Shown here in pieces: positions 10,881 through 22,000 of a DNA stretch of 64,000 bases. A program made the translations under genes and the position numbers. Location of the stretch: the NCBI GenBank assembly GCA_027574665.1, contig CM050666.1:1488001-1552000 (forward strand). Reading direction: 5' to 3'. The number at the start of each line of letters is the position of its first letter. The first letter of the stretch is position 1. This DNA is from Rhynochetos jubatus. Taxonomy: Eukaryota > Chordata > Aves > Eurypygiformes > Rhynochetidae. Below the pieces are notes generated by a model, which saw nothing but the letters and a program-made list of their open reading frames with translations, was not told the DNA's origin and searched no databases.

Positions 10881-11543
10881 ATCCAGTGGTTACACAATGG
10901 CCCTTCAATGTGGTGCTCTCAGGCGCGGGATTCAACCTGTTGCTTACAAGGCTGCAATGCAGCCCGTGATGCTTGTTATTAACAGCTGCAGGACCTCCTG
11001 CCACAGGCACATGAGGCTGCCATCAGCCTCCCAACCTCTCCCAGCTGTCTTGGTGCCCTTGGGGTGAATGCTGCACATGCAGTGTGCATGTCAAGGAGGA
11101 GATGTTTAAATGACAGAGGAGTGACATGGGGCTGCCTGGGCAGAAGGTGCAGAGCAAGAGGTGCCAGCCTGATGGGAGATGAAAGCTAGCATGGTCACAA
11201 CCACAACTGCATTGGGGTTGCCATGTTTCCCTCCCTGCATTAAAAGCTGCCAAGTGGTGTCACATCTCTTTGGTAGGCCCTTTATCCCATTCTCCTTGGA
11301 AAACAGGCATCTCAGGGGCACACACTGCCTGCCTTTTCCATTGTGATTTTCTTTTGTCCTCCAAACTGAGAAGTTACTCCTTGACCTTGGGGAAGCTCTC
11401 TGCTTCATCCCGAGGGAATGGCTGACCGTAGGAGGTATCTGTTGCTGACCTCTGCTTTGAGATCCTGGTGTGTGTCCTAAAAGAGAACTTCTTCATCCTC
11501 ACTCATGCGGACCTTGGTTTTCCATGAACATGCAGCCCTTTTC

Positions 11544-11709
11544 CTACAGACTGGTGATGTCAATGAAGAGGCAAAAGTCATCTCCTTGGGAACAGAGCAG
11601 GTTCCAGATGTCCCACTTGGTCACAGTGAATTTCAGTGGCTCCTCAGAAACCTCGTCAAAGATCTTCCATGTGCTTTCCCAGGTTTCCTCCAGAGCCTCC
11701 TGCAGAGCA
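11544..11709 (-). other. Candidate orphan terminal exon, unrecognised
   Basis: After a good acceptor (TGATTTCTTTGCAG) the - strand stays open for 54 codons to a TAG. It reads ALQEALEETWESTWKIFDEV near the start and LLCSQGDDFCLFIDI near the end, a composition more like a globular protein than chance. No upstream exon was found and no family is recognised. It could be a decayed exon of a lost gene or coincidence. Confidence 0.2.
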
Positions 11710-12319
11710 CTGCAAAGAAATCAGAATTCAGCTGGGGTGGAAATCTGGGTGGAAAGGACAAACCTGCTGACCCCTGCCACCATGCAGGCCTTGGAGCCTG
11801 GTTTGCTGGACCCGTGACGGAGAACATGCAGGCATTTCCAACTGTGGGAGGGAGCAAGTCCAGGCAGTGGTACCTGGTGAACCTATCCCCTGCAGAAATC
11901 AAGAGAGGAGGAAGGCTGGCTGAGCACAAGATCCTGAACTGCCTGGGAGACCAGAGGTCCATTGCCAGTGGTAGCAGGATGCTCCCATTCTTGTCTGGTT
12001 ACCTTGGACTGATGGTCATATTCTTAAGCCTTTAGACCTTGGGAATGTGAACACCCCCAGGTCTGGCTTGAGTCTGGCCTAAGAGGAGGTTGGGGCAGTG
12101 AAGGAGGTGCAGCTGTGGGAGAACATGCAGGGAGGGGAGGCAGGACGTGGGGCCAGAGCTTGAGAAGAAGGGTTCAGTGGGGTGGGGAGAGGATGGAGCT
12201 GCCCTGGGAGGTAGCAGGATCCCTCTGTCAAGAGAGTCTGGCTGGGGGGCAGCAGGGGACAGCAATGGATCAGGGGTGGGGACTTGTGCTGGGCAAGTGA
12301 GAAGGAGATGAGAAGCATG

Positions 12320-12595
12320 TATTGACTCCAACAAGTATTGGAGTTCCAGCATGTCCAGCACAGCAGCGCTCAGTGGTGGTGTCACTTCATTCAGGCCGCG
12401 GTAGCCCACCGTCAATCTCCATTCCTCATTAGACTTATGCACTGGCCAGATGGGGCTGTTAAAGGATGAGCGGGTTTTGCTGTGTCACCCCTTGGCTTTC
12501 CAGCTGAAGAATCAGCTTCTGGATGGGAAGCAAAGAGTGTCTGTTAGTATGATACTGTTGCCAGTGCACTGTGTAGTGGCAATTGACACATGGCC
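12320..12595 (-). mobile_element. ERVL-type pol fragment (fossil)
   Basis: Parallels the reverse-transcriptase start region of the larger ERVL fossil at about 40390-40650 on the same strand, sharing the [18 protein letters not shown] block. No LTR was identified on either side. A broken, old remnant. Confidence 0.75.
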
Positions 12596-13283
12596 AGGAC
12601 CAGCAGGCAAGGGGCAACTTGGGTCAGGATGATGTTCCATGAATGGTGTCCTGAGTGTGTCTGTGCTCAGTGCTCCACATGGAGAGGACCCCAGCTGGCA
12701 TCCCCAGCCCAAGCTAGCTTGGATTACAAACCAGTATGTCTGGGAGATGCTCATGTCACTGGACATGGCTCAGCTCTCGGAGATGTGCTGGATTTCTAGG
12801 CAGGCAATACAGAATTAGTCACTGCAGTAAAATAGATACTGACTGTGAATGTTGCAGCTGGATATGATGGACCTTGGTGGGCCAGGTGATAACAATGTTG
12901 CAATAACCACAGACTGATTCTCAGGGGGAAAAATACTAATTATGCCTGCAACATACTATATACTTCTATACTTACCACATTATCACTTGCAAAAGATTTT
13001 GAACTCACAGCAGAGTATTCAATTAAAATTGAGCCTGGGTCTCAGCAGTAAGCAGAGGTAAATACAGCACTAATAATAGCACTGTCAGTATTGCACTGTC
13101 TCTCAAAAATGGTGCAACCACATGTGCATGGGTTGCCCAAACCTGGCTGAAAATGTGGGCTGAAGTTTCAGAGTATGTCTGTCTTGTCCTGACCTTCTGC
13201 CCATGGCACATTAAGTGCTGCTGGCCACTGCCAGAGAGATGGTCATGTGAGTAAGCTGCACAGTCCTTCTTCTGGTTTTATAT

Positions 13284-15558
13284 CATCGAATCATAGAATG
13301 GTTTGGGTTGGAAGGGACCTTAAAAATCATCTAGTTCCAACCCCCCTGCCATGGGCAGGGACACCTTCCACTAGACTAGGTTGCTGCAAGCCTCATCCAG
13401 CCTGGCCTTGGACACTTCCAGGGATGGGGCACCCACAGCTTCTCTAGGCAACCTGTCCCAGTGCCTCTCCACCCTCTCTCTGAAGAACTTCTTCCTGATA
13501 TCTAATCTAAATCTTCCTGCTTTCAATTTAAACCCATTACCTCTTGTCCTGTCACTACAGGCCCTTGTAAAAAGCCCTCCCCCAAGCTTCCTTGTAGGCC
13601 CCAGCCCCCTTCAGGTACTGGAAGGCTGCAATAAGGTCCCCCCGGAGCTGTCTCTTGTCCAGACTGAACAAGCCCAATTCTCTCAGCCTTTCTTTGTAGG
13701 AGAGGTGCTACAGCCCTCTGATCAGCTTTGTGGCCTCCTCTGGACTTCCTCCAACCGGTAGATATCCTTCTTATGTTGAGGGCTCCGGAGCTGGACACAG
13801 TACTCCAGGTGGAGTCCCATGAGAGCAGAGCAGAGGGGGAGAATCCCCTTCCTTGACCTGCTGGCCACGCTTCTCCTGGTAGCCCAGGATATGGTTGGCT
13901 TTCTGGGCTGTGAACTCACATTGCCAGCTCATGTCCAATTTTTCACTGACCAGTTCCCCCAAGTCCTTCTCCTCAGGGTTGCTCTCAATCCGTTCTCCAC
14001 CCAGCCTGTACTTGTGCTTGGGATTGCCCCAATCCATGTGCAGGACCTTGCACTTGGCCTCCATGAGGTTGGCACAGGTCCACCTCTCCAGCCTGTCCAG
14101 GTCCTTCGGGATGGCATCCCTTCCCTCCAGCGTGTCAACCACACCACACAGCTTGGTGTCATTGGCAGACTTGCTGAGGGTGCACTCCATCCCACGGTCC
14201 ATGTTGCTGACAAAGACGTTAAACAGCACTGGTCCCAATCCTGATCCCTGAGGAACGCTGCTTGTCACTGTTTTCTACTCAGAAGTCAAGCAGTTGACCG
14301 TAGCTCTCTCAGTATGACCATCAGGACAGTTCCTTATCCGCCAAACAGCCCATCCATCAAATCCATGCCTCTCCCATTTAGAGACAAGGATGTCGTGCAG
14401 GACAGTGTCGAACGCTTTGCACATGTCCAGGCAGATGACATTGTTGCTCTTTCTTCACCCACCAAGGTCGTGACCCCGTCGTAGAAGCCACCAGATTCGT
14501 CAGGCACGACCTGCCCCTGGTGAAGCCATGTTGGCTGTCACCAATCACCCCCCGTTTTCCATGTGCCTTTGCATGGTTTCCAGGAGACCTGCTCCATGAC
14601 CTTGCCAGGCACAGAGGTGACACTGACTGGCCTGGAGTTCCCTGGATCCTCCTTTTTTCCCTTTTTAACGATGGGGAACATGTTTCCCCTTTTCCAGTCA
14701 GCGGGAACTTCCCCAGACTGCCACGGCTTCTCAAATGTGATGGATAGCGGTTTCGCAACCCCAGCCGCCAGTTCTTTCAGGACCCACGGATGTCTCCCAT
14801 CAGGTCCCATGGACTTATGCACCTTCAGGTTCCTCAGATGTTCCCAAACCTGATCCTCTCTAACCATGGGTGGCTCTCCACCCACTGGGTGGCTTCTCCC
14901 AGTCCCTGCCCTTGCCTTCTGCAACTCCGGGGGGTATGGCTTGCACCCTTGCCAGGGAAGACCGAGGAAAGAAATCATTGAGCACCTCGACCTTCTCCAT
15001 ATCCTGGGAAACAAGCTGTTCCATTTCCTTCCGCAGAGGGCCCACATTTTCCCTGCTCTTCCTTTTATCCCCTGTGTACCCACAGAAGCCCTTCTTGTTA
15101 CCCTGGGTGTCCCTGGCCAGGTGTAATTCTGTCAGAGCTTTCACTTTCCTAACCTGATCCCTGACTTCTCTGACAACTTCCCTGTAATCCCCCCAGGGAC
15201 AGGGAGTCCCTGCTTCCATCCACTGTAGGCCTCCTTCTTCTGTCTCAGTTTGTCCAGGAGCTGCTTGTTCATCCACACAGGCCTCCTGGCATTTTTACCC
15301 ACCTTCCTCTTCATTGGGATGCATCGCTCCTGAGCTTGGAGGAGAAGATCCTTGGATACTCCCCAGCTTTCTTGGGCCCCTCTTCCCTCCAGGGCTTCAT
15401 CCCATGGAACTCTGCCAATCAGTTCCCTGAAGAGGCCAAAGTCTGCTCTCCTGCAGCCCAGGGCAGCGAGCTTGCCGCGCACCCTCCTCACCTCCGTAAG
15501 GATCTCAAAATCCACAATTTCATGGTCACGGCAGCCCTTACCTGCAGTGAAAACTTGA
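13284..15558 (-). mobile_element. CR1 LINE, 5'-truncated, 2.3 kb
   Basis: The 3' end at 13284 carries the CR1 hallmark (on the - strand, CCTTCCAACCCAAACCATTC and then ATTCTATGATTCGATG). Moving right, the - strand encodes pieces of CR1 ORF2: the linker after the endonuclease (GRVPWDEALEGRGAQESWG, RPVWMNKQLLDKLRQKKEAY), reverse transcriptase (PVSVTSVPGKVMEQ, SVPQGSGLGPVLFNVFV) and the C-terminal domain. The endonuclease and ORF1 are missing. The catalytic FADD-type motif reads SANDTKL and the frame is interrupted several times, so it cannot be active. It belongs to one of the mid-length CR1 subfamilies; I cannot name which. Confidence 0.93.
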
Positions 15559-15859
15559 TGTTGCAATGTTGCAGTTTTACTGCTGTGCGGTGGAAGTGCT
15601 TGGTCTTAGTAGCGCTGGAGTGTTTTCTACATTACTCCCGTTGGATTATTTTCCATGTTTCTTCTGTTTTAGAGCGGGGTGGTTTCTCTGGTGGCATGCT
15701 CTTGGGCAGTGCTCTCAGTGGGTGACACTGAAGTCCTGTTTCAGACAACCTGCTGCAGGGCTCACTTCCATTCACAACAGTATTTAGAGGTGAGGTGGTA
15801 TGTTCCTCAGCACCACAAATGGTTGCCTCTGTACGAAAAACCACATTACCAGGAGTCAG

Positions 15860-16336
15860 TGTTCACAAAGGAGACAGAGGAGTCCTGTAAAAAAATAATA
15901 GTAAAACTTTATTTGAATAAAGGGAGAGTCCACGGGACATATTCCTGTGGGGTGTCTCAATGTACAGGGGGACGCAGCCCCCTTTTATCCTACTTTCCCA
16001 ACCGCAAGAGACCCTCCTCATTTCCCCATTGGCCGAGTGTACAGACTTCCCGATCCGCCTAAGATATTCAAGAAAAGTTCATTTGACACATTCAAGATAT
16101 TCCTGTAATTTAGATATTCCAGATATTCAGGTGGTTTACCATATTCAAGGGATTATGTAGTTTCGATAGTCTCTTAAGTCTGAGTTCACACAGGCTCCTT
16201 TTGTTCCTTGTCTTGAGCCTGGGTGTGCACAGACTTCTTTCGTAAAGACACAAAACTGGTGTTCCTATCACCTCATATTTTGATAACCCACTCCTTGATA
16301 CTGTCTTTAAGCAGATGCTGAAGGTGTTCCTGTACA
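15860..16336 (-). mobile_element. Probable solo LTR, class II-like (fossil)
   Basis: Read on the - strand, the piece begins TGTACAGG, carries a TATA-like GATAAAAGG (15980s) and about 70 bp later an AATAAA (15909-15914) followed by a T-rich tract, and ends at CA. That order and spacing are typical of an LTR with a short R region. No internal retroviral sequence adjoins it and I could not find a clear target-site duplication, so the ends are approximate. Confidence 0.55.
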
Positions 16337-16999
16337 GCTGTGAAGCAAAGAGCATTGTTTTGTTCAGGCAATAGATTATGAACTGGTTTACTGAGGCATG
16401 GACATCATGTGCTTGATCTTGTGGGTTACCCTTCTAAGAGCCAGCACGGTTTTACAGATGGTCCTGGGTTCAGTTATATTGTGTTGTATATGAGCTTATT
16501 TCCCTTTCCTAACAGGAGATTTTGGCTGTGACTCCTGCAGGACTCTGTCATGCCAGCTCTGGACTAGTACCTCTGGATGCTGCTAGTAGTGATATTATCC
16601 TGTTCTGTTTCACGAGTGGGTCTGGCAGAACAGGTTGGTGACTTTCTGCAACAGCTGTGTCTCAGGTGACCTTCTGAAACATCTCCATGTTCTTGGTGGG
16701 ACTCAGGCTGTGGGCAGCCAGGCAGCTCTGGCAGTGTCAGCTGCAATCATACCAAGAACCATTTTGCTTTTGCCTGGTTAACTCCAGGAGTGGAGGAGAG
16801 ATGCCCAAAAAGTGCAACTGTGCCCTGCTCTGAGCTGCTCAGAGGTTGTGGGTAGCTCAGCCTGTTTCCGAAGTGTGGGGGAGGACCATTAGGGGGGAGA
16901 TTAGGAGATGTGAAGTGGGCCTGAAGGGATGGCTTCCGATTGCCATCTTTAAGGCCCAAACGAAGCAGAGGCATCTCAGACAATGGCTTGATACTCAGG

Positions 17000-17260
17000 G
17001 ACAGGAGTTCTGACATCCTCCTGCCCCGCCCCACCCCTCCCCCCACCCGGCAGTCTGGGCATCTGCATCTCTGGAGGGTTTGGGAAGATGGAGACATCCT
17101 CCGGTGAGGCACGTTCAGAAGCCACTCTCCTGCACCCCCGGCCGCCCGAGTGGCTGAGGCCCCGCTGCGCTCCCTCTGCGTGCAGCATCTCGAGGGCTTG
17201 CTGGAGCACCGCCTGCCTGGAGCGTAGCCTTGTCCTGCCGGCATGACATCCATCTTCTGC
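17000..17260. other. Small GC-rich cluster
   Basis: A C-rich run (CCCCGCCCCACCCCTCCCCC) and a local rise in CpG against a CpG-poor background. It could be an intronic regulatory element or alternative promoter. No further support. Confidence 0.3.
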
Positions 17261-18890
17261 GGCAGGCAAGTCGGCTGCTCCAGGTTAGCGGAGGGCTTGG
17301 TTGCTCGGGAATCGGCTATCACAGACTAAAGCCATTTCCCCTTTCTTCCTCTGAGTCTTGGCAAAGGGTTGTACAGCAGTTACTGCATGTGGCTTCTCCG
17401 CTGCGTTTTTTCCGGGCGTTCCCAAACCTTTCTTTGCACTTGTGCACCTTCTTACGTGGCGTTTCTTTGCATTTGCTCTTGCAAACGTAATGTTTGCGTG
17501 TGTTGCTTTCCTTGGATGCTCTTGTGAGAAGAGGTCCTGGCTCCTCCCTGCTCCATTCAATGTTCCCCCTTGGCTAATGAGCTTGTTCTGCGGCTGCACA
17601 CATCTGTGGATCTTCGTTGTAGTCTTCAGGGAAGTTCGTGTGGGTTTTGTCCTGTTATTAGTCTGTCCCAGACTGGTGCCCCTCTGATTCGATTTGCACC
17701 ACGTGCAAAGCACCGGTCCCTTTTCCTCTGTAGGCTGAATTACTTATTGAACGTGCTTCAGACCTTGAAGGTGCTCCTGCAACGCACCTGAGACTTGATG
17801 GAGGTCATGCCATACATGGCAGAAGGGGAGTTTGAGGGTGCATGGGAAGGAGTGTGCCTGTTTTGGAGGAATATGGCTGAAAACAGAGGGATACATCCGG
17901 ATACTTTGAGTTGGTGCTTAAGTGAAGGGGAGAAATTGCAGTGCGTGGCATCTCTCCTGGCACTTCTGTGTTTTCTTCTCATCAGCAAGATTTTGAGGCA
18001 CTTTCCTAAGCTGCAGAAAAGCCTACTTTGCTAAAATAGCCTTTGGAAATGGTTTTACCTTCCTGCCCAGATCCGAAGGCTTTGTAAAAAATGTATGGCA
18101 AAACTATAGTAAATCAGTTCAAGTACAGGTATGAATGGTTAAAATTAAGCTTTCTGTATGATTCCCCATTGTGTTCTATGAATCTTTGCTGTTTTCAGTC
18201 AAAAAAATATAACAGAAAAGGTTTGTCTTAATTCTTTGCACCAAATCTGAGAGCACCATCAGTCCAAGCTTATGAGGTAAATACAATTTGAAGTGGACTC
18301 TTTGTCCGCTGAAGCATAAAAAACCCCCCTTTGACTTAATAGTGTAAAAAAAAAGGGGTTTGGTGCAAAATGGTCTGAATATTGAAAACCCTTTCACAAC
18401 TAAATAAATGCTCCAAGCAAATGGGATTTCTGCAGGAATGAGTGTTACTGGAAAGAGGGAACTTGCAGGACCAGCCAGTAAATATTTTTTTCCCCATCTC
18501 ATAGTAGTGAAAGAAAAAAACTTGCCTGCAATGTATTCACGGTTTAATCATTGTATTTGGGCTGCGACCTACGTGCTCAGAGATTTAATTCCCAAAGGCA
18601 GGGCTTTGGAAAGTTATGAAAGTCTGAACATAAGTGACAGGAGGGTTTCTGTAATTTTAAACTTCGGAAGGATGATTGCACTTATAAACTTCAAAACTGA
18701 ATTTACCGGTGACTCAGCGTCACGGTTTCCCCTTGTCACTCGGGTCACCGGGGGGCGTGGGGCGACTTGCGGTGCCCGTTGCTGCCCAGCTCCCGCCTCC
18801 AGCTGCTGGCGCAGGCAGCAGCGCTGCTCACCGGCTTTCCTCCCATCCCTGCCGGGACCGGTTCTCACGGAGCTTTTCTGCCCAACGCAG

Positions 18891-19011
18891 GTCCTGAACG
18901 ACGCCCGGGACCTGGGACGGCGCGTGCGGGCGGTTTGTCACGCGAGGATGTGCCTGCGCCCTCGCTGACCCGCGTCCCGTCCCCGTCCCCGCTGCCTGTC
19001 CCGCCGGCGCC
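18891..19011 (+). other. AIFM3: AIFM3 5' untranslated part of the first coding exon
   Basis: The segment from the acceptor TTTTCTGCCCAACGCAG (ends 18890) to the ATG is CpG-rich. The ATG at 19012 has context GCGCCATGG, a near-perfect Kozak. Alternatively transcription starts inside the surrounding GC-rich stretch (18740-19100) and no upstream exon exists. Confidence 0.45.
18948..18968 (+). promoter_or_regulatory. Upstream ORF in the AIFM3 leader
   Basis: ATG followed by five codons and a stop (MCLRPR), ending 43 nt before the AIFM3 start. It has a purine at -3 (AGG before ATG). If the leader covers this segment, it could dampen translation of AIFM3. Confidence 0.4.
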
Positions 19012-19042
19012 ATGGGAGGATGCTTCTCCAAGCCCAAACCAG
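19012..19042 (+). CDS. AIFM3: AIFM3 coding exon 1
   Basis: Encodes [10 protein letters not shown] plus one base and ends at CCAG|GTGACT. Gly2 with Ser6 fits the N-myristoylation pattern and Cys4 is a possible palmitoylation site. Confidence 0.95.
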
Positions 19043-22000
19043 GTGACTGCCCTCCAACGCCGTGCCCCCATCCCGCCGGCCCCGTGGGGAGAAGTAGGTC
19101 AGTGGTCATGAATGCTGGCCCGGGGAATGTTAATTCCCGGCTCCCGCGAGGAGGATTACCGGCCTGTTAATCCCCCCAAACTCCTCGGCTCTCACTATCG
19201 GGCAGGGAGCTGTGCAGGGTCTGCAGCGGTGCCGGGGGTGGGGGGTGGTGGTGGTGGGGGGTGGGCAGTAAGAGAGCTCAGCCCGCACCCTGCAACCCCA
19301 TCCAAACCCGCTGCCACCTCTTCCCTGTCCTGTCTCCTCATACCCCCTCCATACTCCCTGCTGCCTTCTCGAAGTGCCTGGGAGCAGAACTGGCCCCTCG
19401 TGTGCCGGGGTGGGTTTGTGTGACAGCCATCCCCGTACAGACGTGCAGCTCCAGCGCCTTCCTTGCTGCTGTGGCTTCATCACTCGCTGGCCAGCCCTTA
19501 ATTTTGTCCAGGCTGGAAGGGAGGAACCAGAGAAGGAGCAGGACCCCCTTAATTTCTTGCTGCTTTCTCAGTGTCACCACTCAGGCCAGGTCCTGGGGGA
19601 TGCTCTGCTATCTGGATTTTATTTTCTCGGCAGAGCTTGTCCATGCATGCTGCCTTCAGTAGGGAAAGCAGCTGTAAGCATCAAGGATGTTGCCCTTGCC
19701 CTGCACACCCCCTCCGCAGCTGAGCCAGCTCCCTGCCCTTTGTGTTTTGGCAAAGGTGGGCATAGGTAGGAGAGGAAGTGGCTGCGGTGCAGGCTGTGTG
19801 GGGCACACTGACTGGTGAAGGGAGGTCTGGTTGGAAGTGTCAATGTTAAGCCTTGTCCTGAGCCCCTGCCTGCACCGTGTGGTCACCCAGGGTCATCATA
19901 CCCAGTAGCACCCACTCCAACCCAATGCCTGGTCCCCAGGGACGGATGTTGGTGCATGGGGGCTGGTGCGATGGGTGTTGGAGAGCTCCCATCCTGCAGC
20001 TTGTTTCGGCCACCTAACAAGGAGCTGAAGGACGACCACGCCCTTGTTACCTGCTCATGCCCAGGGGCAAGGAGAGTCAGATAGTTATGCTGATCTGTCA
20101 GATCAGTCGTCCACATGTAGCCTTTGTGGGTGGAAAAATGTCTTTTGGGGACCTTTTATTTGCAATTTGTCTTCATTGCCTCAGGCAGTGGGGATATCAG
20201 GTTGAAGGAATCAAAAAGTCAGAGGGGCAATAAAAGTCTTCGACCCACTGAGCATCCACTGGCTGTGGCCCTCTGCCTTTGCTTTGCAAGGCAAAAGGAG
20301 AAAATGAAGGTGGTTTTCTGCCCTTGACCTGTACTGTGATTATTTTATGGGTCACTGCAGTGCCAAGGTAATATGGCATTGGACGCTGTGGTCAAATACC
20401 TACCTTCACCTTCGCTGCTGAACTGTAAGTTTTCTTTGGTGGAGTACCCACACTGTTTATATCCTCCCTTGAAATGCTTTAAGGAGTGAAAATGCACCGG
20501 GAATAAATGCCTTTGTTGACTAGACTTGTAACAAACTCTGCTGGCAGTTCTACTTTAGTTTGTACACCATCAGCAAAATTGTGTTTAATCTTGGACTGGT
20601 GCAGGAATGAAAGTGCTCTGCAGGCATATTTCTTGAACTGCAGATTTTTGTGTAGAGCTGTGTTTGCATAGCAGGGCCAAATGACTGAAAATACCATCCT
20701 CACAACACACACTCTGTAGCTCTGGTTTTGATTAGCAGTCTTCAAAGGCTCTTGACAAGCCTTTCCCCAGCCCCTGGTTAGCACATCACTGACTGCAGTG
20801 CTTCATCTCGGTGGTTATAAAACCTGCAAATGCAGTGAGGTGAACAGATGCATTTGCTGATACCGACTGTTCTGGAAAAGATGTTTCACAGCCTTCTTAT
20901 GATATTTGTCATTCCCCTTTCTCATGGGAACTGTGCATCACCAAAGCTTGACTGTGGATTTCCCTACTTCTAAAAATCCACCTATCTCCTGTATGAATGA
21001 GAAGCAAACCATGCAGGGACAGGGCAGGTCTCCATCAGTGCTATTTCGATACGAGGGGAATATTTCAAATGCAGCCTGAAGTCAACTGAATTTATTTAGA
21101 CACTTTTGAAAGGTGTGTAGGAGGTTATCTGCTCCATCTTATATTGGAGTGAGACCCTCAGCCCCCCTGAACACTCTCAGCATTTCTCAACATAACCTTG
21201 GTGTTTCACACACATTGCTGTGTGCCAGGAAACCCTTTGATGAGTGGATCACTGGTACAAGAGCTTTGGGGAGTGGGGTCCAGCAGCAGTAAATAACCGT
21301 GCTGGCTGTACCAGAGGGCAGCCCTTAACGTCTGCATGTTGCTGCAGTGCCCGACTCCATCCTGATATTTAAGCATTTAATTAAAAGCTTATTTGGAAGC
21401 AGCAAAGTAATCTTCTGTTACCTCTAGTGCTGCAATCCCATGATGTTGGATCCTCTTCTGAAGCCCCAGTTTTCAATCTCTGCATAATTTTTTCTCCGTT
21501 CTTGCTTGGGTGCGTGATGCAAAGGTGATGAGCTGCCAGCAGTCAGTCTGCGTGGGATCCCAGCACCCGCCTGGGAGAGGCAGCCAGGTCAGGACGGCTG
21601 GTAAAGGGAACCATTGTGCGCCATTGATGGCTTTGGTGTGAGCTGCAGCAGCACTGTCTCTGTGCCAGACGTGGGGGAGCGGATTACAAAACCTATAAAG
21701 TTGTGATTATTTTCCTTTGCTCAGCGCTTGATGGTGGGGCGGGGCAGCAGCTCCGGCACAGGACAGCGTGTCTGCAGCTGAGCTTTGCCCTCACACAGAG
21801 AATGCATTTGGCTCCGAGCAGGGAATGTGTCCCCTTCACAGGGATGCTGCACACTGCTGGGATGGGGTGCCATGGGCTCTGGGTCCTTCTGAGCTTGGCT
21901 CCGCCACTGCCACTAGGGTTTGATTGGCAAGTCCTACCTCCTGGTGTTTGGGAGCGTGGCTTTTGCTGAACAGGACATCTGGAGAAGGAGGGTAGAGCCA

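Larger units (their letters stand above)
5384..18890. other. Putative 13.5-kb first intron of AIFM3, or intergenic DNA
   Basis: Holds the rest of the CpG island, a short CR1 3' end (about 10800-10880), an ERVL pol scrap (12320-12595), a 2.3-kb CR1 (13284-15558), a probable solo LTR (15860-16336) and a small GC-rich cluster near 17000-17260. Three - strand stretches (9719-9982, 10450-10659, 11544-11709) read like protein but match nothing I know. The remainder shows nothing recognisable. Confidence 0.5.

Noticed and set aside
13771-15566. Several - strand frames resembling reverse transcriptase
   Set aside because: They are pieces of a decayed CR1 LINE, not a host gene.
16747-17322. 191-codon - strand open frame
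   Set aside because: Covers the small GC-rich cluster; no recognisable domain or exon signals.
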